A DNA stretch of 64,000 nucleotides from Kingella potus (lineage in GTDB: Bacteria > Pseudomonadota > Gammaproteobacteria > Burkholderiales > Neisseriaceae). Within the stretch, counting starts at the first letter, position 1; the number at the start of each line of letters is the position of its first letter. Shown in pieces: positions 58,879 to 64,000 of this stretch. Under the pieces are notes generated by a model that saw only the letters and a program-made list of their open reading frames with translations, was not told the DNA's origin and did not search any database. The translations under genes were made by a program, and so were the position numbers. The stretch lies in assembly GCF_900451175.1 (NCBI RefSeq), contig NZ_UGJJ01000001.1:1240001-1304000 (forward strand), read 5' to 3'.

Positions 58879-60667
58879 CCGTTTGCAGGCGCACGGGGAA
58901 TACGCCACGCAGGGCGTTGGACAGGCGGATTTCTTCGGCTGCAAACAGCATTGCGCGCGTGATGCGGGCTTCGGATACCGTATCCGTGCCGAGATAATGC
59001 TGCGGCCTGGCCAGGATTTCCTGCCGCATCACGCCGTTTAAAATATCCAAATCCACGGCGGGCGTGAGCCATTGCCCGCAGTATTTGACAAACACATTGC
59101 TGCGCCCGCCTTCGAGCAGCAGGCCGTCGGTGTTGAAAAACAGGCTGTCGAACGCGCCCTGCCGCTCTGCCGCCCCGATGCCTGCGTCAAACGCGGAGCG
59201 GAGGGTGGTTTTGAAACGGCGCAGATAATCGCGGCGCGGCAGTATTTCGGGCGACACGATGACGCTTTGCGGCGCGGCCGGGCCGGCAAACGGGACGTGG
59301 GAAAAGGAAAGGCCGTCTGCATCCAGCGTGATTTTCAGACGCAGGAGGGTGTCGGGCAGCGCGGACAGGTATGCGCGGATTTGCGCTTCGCCGCCGGCCG
59401 GAAACGGCAGGTTCAATGCCTGCGCGACGGCTTGCAGGCGGGCGGCGTGCCTGTCTGCCAAAGCGCATTGCCTGTTTTCGACGCGCAGGGTTTCAAACAC
59501 GGCAAATCCGGGGTGCAGCTCTGTGAGGAAGCGGGCTTTCCAGCCGCATTCGAGCCATTCGTCCTGCGGGCTGCTGTCGGCAACAATGCCGGAGCCGACT
59601 CCATATACGCCGTGCCAGAGGCCGTCTGAACGCGCGGGTGTCAGTTCCAGCGTGCGGATGACCACGTTCAGTACGCCTTCGAAACCGAGGCCGCCCGCGC
59701 AGGGGTTGAGAAAGCCGATGCTGCCGGTGTAAAGCCCGCGCGGTTCGGTTTCGAGGGCGGCGATGGTTTCCATGCTTTTGCGCTTGGGTGCGCCGGTAAT
59801 GCTGCCGCAGGGGAAGGCGGCGCGGAATATGCCGGCGGCGGTGGTGCCGGCGGCGGCCTGCGCTTCGATGCGGCTGGTCATCTGCCACACGCTGCCGAAA
59901 CGCGACACTTTAAACGGCTCGGGTACGCGCACGCTGCCGGTGGCGGCGGTTTTGCCCAAATCGTTGCGCAGCAGGTCGACGATCATCACGTTTTCGGCGC
60001 GGTTTTTCGGGTCGGAGCGCAGGGCCAGGGCGCGGGCTTCGTCTTGTCCGTCGCCCAGTATCGGGGCGGTTCCTTTCATCGGCTCGGTGCTGATGAGGCC
60101 GTCCGCGCCGATTTTTAAAAAAAGTTCGGGCGAGAAGCAAAGCGTCCACGTTACGCGGCCGTCCGCAGCGGGCAGGCGGCAGAGCGCGGCGTAGGGTACG
60201 GGCTGGCGCAGGCGGCGGTAGAGTGCGGCGGGGCTGCCGTAGGCTTGGAGGTGCAGGCGCAGGGTGTAGTTGATTTGGTAGCAGTCGCCGCGTGCAACGG
60301 CTTCCTGTATGGCGCGGATGTGTTCGAGATATTCGGCTTCGGACACGGAGGATTGCGGCGCGGAAATGCCGGCGGGGGCGGAGCCGCCGTGTTCCGCCAG
60401 CCAGCTTTCGGCATCAACGGCACGTTTGCCGGCAAACCAGTGCAGCGCGAGCCGGCCGGGCGGCTCTTCCGGCGGCAGGTGTTGCAGCGGCAGGCCGAAG
60501 GCGTAGTCGGCGGCGAGGAAAACGTGCAGGCCGCGCGCCCAGCCGAGCCGCAGCAGGCCGTCTAGGCTGTCGAGGCCGTCTGAAAACAGAAAATCGCTGT
60601 ATTGCAGCTTTTCGAAAAGCACGGCGCGGCCTTGTTGCGCGTCATCGGCCAGGACGAAGTGGGGCAT
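58874..60667 (-). CDS. pabB: Aminodeoxychorismate synthase component I fused to aminodeoxychorismate lyase (PabBC)
   Basis: The 597-residue fusion makes para-aminobenzoate from chorismate for folate. Residues about 1-370 are the PabB part, with ISTEPMKGTAPIL, RAENVMIVDLLRNDLG and FPCGSITGAPKRKSME. The rest is a PLP class IV lyase (PabC), with FAVFETLRVENRQCALADRH and LLLEGGRSNVFV. The ATG at 60667 is preferred to a TTG three codons earlier. A DUS encodes FLFSDGLDSL near residue 30, and another ARSDGLW in the middle. A separate pabA would be needed for amination. It serves FolP at 16.2 kb. Confidence 0.92.
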   Translation of the reverse strand: MPHFVLADDAQQGRAVLFEKLQYSDFLFSDGLDSLDGLLRLGWARGLHVFLAADYAFGLPLQHLPPEEPPGRLALHWFAGKRAVDAESWLAEHGGSAPAGISAPQSSVSEAEYLEHIRAIQEAVARGDCYQINYTLRLHLQAYGSPAALYRRLRQPVPYAALCRLPAADGRVTWTLCFSPELFLKIGADGLISTEPMKGTAPILGDGQDEARALALRSDPKNRAENVMIVDLLRNDLGKTAATGSVRVPEPFKVSRFGSVWQMTSRIEAQAAAGTTAAGIFRAAFPCGSITGAPKRKSMETIAALETEPRGLYTGSIGFLNPCAGGLGFEGVLNVVIRTLELTPARSDGLWHGVYGVGSGIVADSSPQDEWLECGWKARFLTELHPGFAVFETLRVENRQCALADRHAARLQAVAQALNLPFPAGGEAQIRAYLSALPDTLLRLKITLDADGLSFSHVPFAGPAAPQSVIVSPEILPRRDYLRRFKTTLRSAFDAGIGAAERQGAFDSLFFNTDGLLLEGGRSNVFVKYCGQWLTPAVDLDILNGVMRQEILARPQHYLGTDTVSEARITRAMLFAAEEIRLSNALRGVFPVRLQTA

Positions 60668-60722
60668 GGCATCCAAAACGGGAAAAAACGCGGATTATAG
60701 GCTGCCGTGCGGCTGCGGTAAT

Positions 60723-60751
60723 TTGTTTGTTTGTGTCAAAGCGCGTAAAAT
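60723..60751 (+). promoter_or_regulatory. Candidate ppk2 promoter
   Basis: TTGTTT (60723-60728), 17-base spacer, TAAAAT (60746-60751), 42 bases before the ATG. Both boxes are close to consensus. Confidence 0.55.
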
Positions 60752-60793
60752 CTGCCGTGGACAAACCATAGACAAACCACGAAAGGATCCAGT

Positions 60794-61723
60794 ATGGCAA
60801 ACCGTCAGTTAAAACCCTTCGAGCAGGTGGATGTGGGTGAAAACAAAGACCGTCTGCAAGTGTTTGAAGAAGAAGTGCTGCAACACCAGGGCAAAGTGTC
60901 GGGCGAGGATTCCGGCACCGCGCCGCTGCCGCAGGACTATCCCTACCGCCTGCGCATGAGCCGCCGCGTATACGAAAAAGAAAAGGCCGCGCTGCAAATC
61001 GAGCTTTTGAAAGTGCAAAGCTGGGTGAAGGAATCCGGCCAGCGTATCGTCAGCCTGTTTGAAGGCCGCGACGCGGCGGGCAAGGGCGGCACCATCAAGC
61101 GTTTTATGGAGCATCTGAATCCGCGCGGCGCACGCGTGGTGGCATTGGAAAAACCCAGCGAAACCGAGCAGGGGCAGTGGTATTTCCAACGCTACGTGCA
61201 AAACCTGCCCACCGCAGGCGAAATGGTGTTTTTCGACCGTTCCTGGTACAACCGCGCCGGCGTGGAGCGCGTGATGGGCTTCTGCACGCCGCAGCAGTAT
61301 CTGCTTTTTATGCGCCAGGCACCCGAATTGGAGAGAATGCTGGTAAACAGCGGCCTGCACCTGTTTAAATTCTGGTTTTCCGTATCCCGCGAAGAGCAGC
61401 TGCGCCGCTTCATCTCCCGCCGCGACGATCCGCTGAAACATTGGAAACTCTCGCCGGTGGACATCCAGTCGCTCGACCGCTGGGACGACTACACCGAAGC
61501 GAAAAACGCCATGTTTTTCCACACCCACACAGGCGATGCGCCGTGGACGATTATCCGCTCCGACGACAAAAAACGCGCCCGCCTCAACTGCATCCGCTAC
61601 TTCCTGCACCAGCTCGACTATCCGGGCAAAGACGAAAAAGCCATCGGCAAAATCGATCCGAAAATCGTCAAAGTGCCCAATACGCAGTTTAAAGACAAAA
61701 ATATGGACGTAATCGGCGACTAA
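60794..61723 (+). CDS. ppk2: Polyphosphate kinase 2 (PPK2 family)
   Basis: PPK2 enzymes move phosphate between polyphosphate and nucleotides, often favouring NDP or NMP phosphorylation. The 309-residue protein has Walker A SLFEGRDAAGKGGTIKRF, Walker B MVFFDRSWYNRAGVERVMG and the lid RFISRRDDPLKHWKLS. It is a single-domain form of typical length. Which nucleotide it prefers cannot be told from sequence by eye. Confidence 0.9.
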   Translation: MANRQLKPFEQVDVGENKDRLQVFEEEVLQHQGKVSGEDSGTAPLPQDYPYRLRMSRRVYEKEKAALQIELLKVQSWVKESGQRIVSLFEGRDAAGKGGTIKRFMEHLNPRGARVVALEKPSETEQGQWYFQRYVQNLPTAGEMVFFDRSWYNRAGVERVMGFCTPQQYLLFMRQAPELERMLVNSGLHLFKFWFSVSREEQLRRFISRRDDPLKHWKLSPVDIQSLDRWDDYTEAKNAMFFHTHTGDAPWTIIRSDDKKRARLNCIRYFLHQLDYPGKDEKAIGKIDPKIVKVPNTQFKDKNMDVIGD

Positions 61724-61748
61724 ACCTGCCGTTGCCGCCCGTGTGGGC

Positions 61749-61795
61749 AAAGAGGCCGTCTGAAAATCTGTTTTGCAGGTTTTCAGACGGCCTTT
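61749..61795 (+). terminator. Inverted DUS hairpin after ppk2
   Basis: AAAGAGGCCGTCTGAAAA and TTTTCAGACGGCCTTT pair, 26 bases past the stop. Confidence 0.6.
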
Positions 61796-61855
61796 GCGCT
61801 GTGGCGAGAGCGCGTGCATTGCTTACGCGGGGTTTGGCGGGGCTTTGCTGTTAAG

Positions 61856-62455
61856 GTAGGGTGTGTGGCGCAAGCCGCGCACGCGTTTTTTGTTTTCAAG
61901 GCGGGAGGTGTTCCGTTGGGGAGGGGAGCCGCGTGCGTCGCCTTAGGGCGACACACCCTACGCCAGGCAAATTCGCGTAGGGTGTGTGGCGCAGGCCGCG
62001 CACGCGGCTTCAGATGTGTGCGGTGGTTGTAAAACGGCAACGGCCTTTGCGCTGTGGCGGGAGCGCGTGCATTGCTTACACGGGGTTTGGCGGGGCTTTG
62101 CTGTTAAGGTAGGGTGTGTGGCGCAAGCCGAGCACGCGTTTTTTGTTTTCAAGGCGGGAGGTGTTCCGTTGGGGAGGGGAGCCGCGTGCGTCGCCTTAGG
62201 GCGACACATCCTACACGGGGCAAATTCGCGTAGGGTGTGTGGCGCAAGCCGCGCACGCGGCTTCAAATGTGTTGGCGGCGGTTGTAAAACGGCAGACGGG
62301 GCGGTCTGAAAGCAGGGATGCGGCGTGTCGGAAATTCTGTTTTGTGCTTTTCGGACAGTTTGTATGCTGTGGCGGGAGCGCGTGCGTCGCCTTAGGGCGA
62401 CACACCCTACACAAGGCAAATTCGCGTAGGGTGTGTGGCGCAGGCCGCGCACGCG
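61856..62455. repeat. REP-like palindromic repeat array D (eight units)
   Basis: Forward units (61856-61885, 61977-62006, 62109-62138, 62230-62259, 62426-62455) read GTAGGGTGTG, stem TGGC-GCAA/GCAG-GCCG, CACGCG. Reverse units (61930-61961, 62183-62214, 62379-62410) have GTCGCC-TTAG-GGCGAC. Two truncated relatives, CGCGTGCATTGCTTAC, occur near 61811 and 62064. Spacer between units is nearly identical in the duplicated block. Confidence 0.8.
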
Positions 62456-62491
62456 GATTCAGATGTGTGCGGCGGTTGGAAAAACGGAAAA

Positions 62492-62534
62492 CAGGCCGTC
62501 TGAAAACCTGCAAAACGGGTTTTCAGACGGCCTG
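62492..62534 (-). terminator. Inverted DUS hairpin after nrdD
   Basis: CAGGCCGTCTGAAAACC and its inverse are 9 bases apart, 36 bases past the nrdD stop. Confidence 0.6.
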
Positions 62535-62570
62535 TTGCTACTCCGTACAAACTGTCTCCGCACAAACCGT

Positions 62571-64000
62571 TCAGGCCGCTTCGCGGTGGTAGTGCCGCAG
62601 CGAATGCTCTTTGCGGCGGCCGCTGCTGAAGGCGGAAACGCGTTTGAGATAGCCGATGACGCGCGTGCCGTAGTCGATGTCGTGCGAACCGCAGCGGCTG
62701 CATGCGTGCAGGGTGCGTTTGTCGATGTGGCCGCAGCCGTTGCAGATGGTGATGCGCACATTCACGCAGAAGTAGTTGCAGCCGGTGTGTGCGGCGATGT
62801 CGAGCAGCGAGCGGTAGCCGGCTTCGGGCAGGGCTTCGTCGAGATTCAGGTGCAGCGCGGAGCCGCCGTCGAGCCAGTCGACCAGCTCTTTGCCGTGCAG
62901 CAGGAATTTGTCGAGGGCGTTGGTCTGTTCGTCTTCGACAACGTAAAAATAGGAGTTGTAGCAGTCGCGGCTGACTCTGTAGCCGTCGGCTTTGTCCCAT
63001 TTGGCGTTTTTCACGCCGAGGTTTTCGGCGGGCACGAACTCGGTGTTGAATTTCACGCCGTAGTGTTTGGCGGCGGCCTGGTTGGCTTCAAAGATGGTTT
63101 TCAGACGGCCTTGTACAAACTGGATGTAGTCGTCGTTGTAGCCCACGGTGATGCCGCATGATTCGGCGGCTTCGGCCATGCCGTTGATGCCGATGGTGAG
63201 AAACTGTTTGTCGAGCGTGATGAAGCCTGCGTCGTACACGGGCAGCATGCCGGCGGCCCGGTATTCTTCCATCAGTTTGCGGTAGGCGTATTGGTATTTG
63301 TGGATTTTGGCGACCTCGGCGGCCAAGTCGCGGCCGTCTTGTTCGAGGCGGTTCATGTTGAGGGTGATGACGTTAATCGAGCCTGTGGCCACGCCGCCCG
63401 CGCCTAGGGTGTAGCTGAAGGTGCGGTCTTCGATGGCGTTGCGCAGGCGGCAGCATGAGGCGAGCGAGTCGGGGTTGTCGGAAAGGTAAACGAAAAACGA
63501 GTTGCCTTCCGATAATTCCTTGGCCATTTGGTCGGCAAACGCGCGGTCTTTGCACTTTCCGCCGTCGGTAAGCATGGCGGCGGTTACGACGGGAAAGGTC
63601 AGTACGGCTTTGGTGCGCTCTTGGTTAAACCATTTCAGGAAGAAGTTTTGCAGCTTGTCCACGCTAGTCCACACCGGTTTTTCAAAATCGGGGAACACGA
63701 AGTCGCCGAACATGGCTTCAAAATAGTATCGGTCGTATACCGAAATATTCCAAAACACGCTCTGATAGCCGCGTGCGGCGGCGGGCTGGTTGATGCTGTA
63801 CACCACTTGCTGCAGATGGTTGGCGACTTCGGCGGCGTGGGTTTCGAGATAGTTTGCGCCGTAGTCTTTGCGGGCGAAGTAGTCGAAATAAGTCAAAAAT
63901 TCCACGGTGGCCACCGCGCCGGCAAATTGCGCGCTGATGGCAAACACCAGATTGACAAACGAGCCGCAGAACGAAGCCAGATGCTTGGGCGCTTTGGATT
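62571..64000 (-). CDS. nrdD: Anaerobic ribonucleoside-triphosphate reductase (C-terminal part)
   Basis: NrdD is a glycyl-radical enzyme that makes dNTPs without oxygen. The frame is open to the right edge, so the N-terminal part lies outside the window; the visible 476 codons include the glycyl-radical segment RVIGYLKRVSAFS and just before it the two-by-two cysteine zinc site (C-x2-C and C-x2-C). The segment SDNPDSLASCCRLRNAI holds active-site cysteines. An in-frame DUS encodes FVQGRLKTIFE. nrdG, the activase, is not in view on the downstream side. Confidence 0.95.
   Translation of the reverse strand, partial: SKAPKHLASFCGSFVNLVFAISAQFAGAVATVEFLTYFDYFARKDYGANYLETHAAEVANHLQQVVYSINQPAAARGYQSVFWNISVYDRYYFEAMFGDFVFPDFEKPVWTSVDKLQNFFLKWFNQERTKAVLTFPVVTAAMLTDGGKCKDRAFADQMAKELSEGNSFFVYLSDNPDSLASCCRLRNAIEDRTFSYTLGAGGVATGSINVITLNMNRLEQDGRDLAAEVAKIHKYQYAYRKLMEEYRAAGMLPVYDAGFITLDKQFLTIGINGMAEAAESCGITVGYNDDYIQFVQGRLKTIFEANQAAAKHYGVKFNTEFVPAENLGVKNAKWDKADGYRVSRDCYNSYFYVVEDEQTNALDKFLLHGKELVDWLDGGSALHLNLDEALPEAGYRSLLDIAAHTGCNYFCVNVRITICNGCGHIDKRTLHACSRCGSHDIDYGTRVIGYLKRVSAFSSGRRKEHSLRHYHREAA

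Larger units (their letters stand above)
61724..62570. other. Intergenic repeat region between ppk2 and nrdD
   Basis: About 850 bases without a gene. A unit of about 253 bases is duplicated (from about 61801 and again from about 62048), carrying palindromic repeats. Inverted DUS pairs sit at both ends. Confidence 0.75.

Noticed and set aside
46669..62455. CRISPR array
   Set aside because: Repeats are palindromic, alternate in orientation, are spaced by near-identical (not unique) spacers of 20 to 190 bases, and have no cas genes nearby.

Overview
The window looks like a chromosome segment of a commensal, GC-rich Neisseria. The main evidence is the dense 12-mer DNA uptake sequence (AG-DUS, AGGCCGTCTGAA; more than 100 full or near-full copies by eye, often as inverted pairs behind genes). 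The envelope gene order frr-uppS-cdsA-dxr-rseP-bamA-skp and misR/misS, trmA, luxS and nrdD are also typical of Neisseriaceae. The AG dialect with high GC suggests a species near N. bacilliformis/N. elongata rather than the meningococcus/gonococcus group; this is inference.

Layout. 1-8427 (- strand): cell-envelope operon (skp, bamA, rseP, dxr, a SIMPL-domain gene, cdsA, uppS, frr). 8603-16050: mixed housekeeping genes (PCuAC copper chaperone, dgkA, SUKH-like protein, gshB, ychJ-like, radC, recR, glyA, rnc). 16227-21220 (+): folP, glmM, dedA, aroK, aroB. 21221-22217: gene-poor stretch with a broken ORF. 22218-26411 (+): Pat-like acetyltransferase, then rpsP-rimM-trmD-rplS. 26680-28752: TPP riboswitch and thiC. 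29207-33088: HscC-type Hsp70 facing a cbpA-cbpM pair, with a small inverted-repeat element and a decapitated DUF4357 gene between them. 33208-37743 (-): pnp, misS, misR. 37951-40240: trmA, tRNA-Asn, DUF4298 gene, and an AT-rich orphan gene. 40359-46578: hemW, rdgB, small membrane protein, pgeF, an olsB/plsC-like acyltransferase pair, MFS transporter. 47235-55039 (-): apaH, recX, gph, luxS-mtnN, cytochrome b561, purN, rep. 55149-64000: RbbA-like fused ABC transporter, pabBC fusion, ppk2, and nrdD running off the edge.

The most notable non-coding structure is a family of short palindromic repeats with a GTAG head, clustered in four intergenic arrays (about 46.7, 52.6, 58.2 and 61.8 kb). Copies alternate in orientation, and their hairpin stems differ between copies by paired, compensating changes; this resembles REP/BIME elements. 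A second point is the thiC leader, where the 5' strand of the TPP aptamer nearly copies the Shine-Dalgarno arm of a terminator hairpin that abuts the start codon, giving a simple mutually exclusive switch. Third, DUS copies are used as coding sequence: six genes end in a DUS-supplied stop codon, and many more carry DUS-encoded peptide inserts.

Most genes are ordinary chromosomal genes. I saw no prophage, integrative element, CRISPR array or intact insertion sequence.
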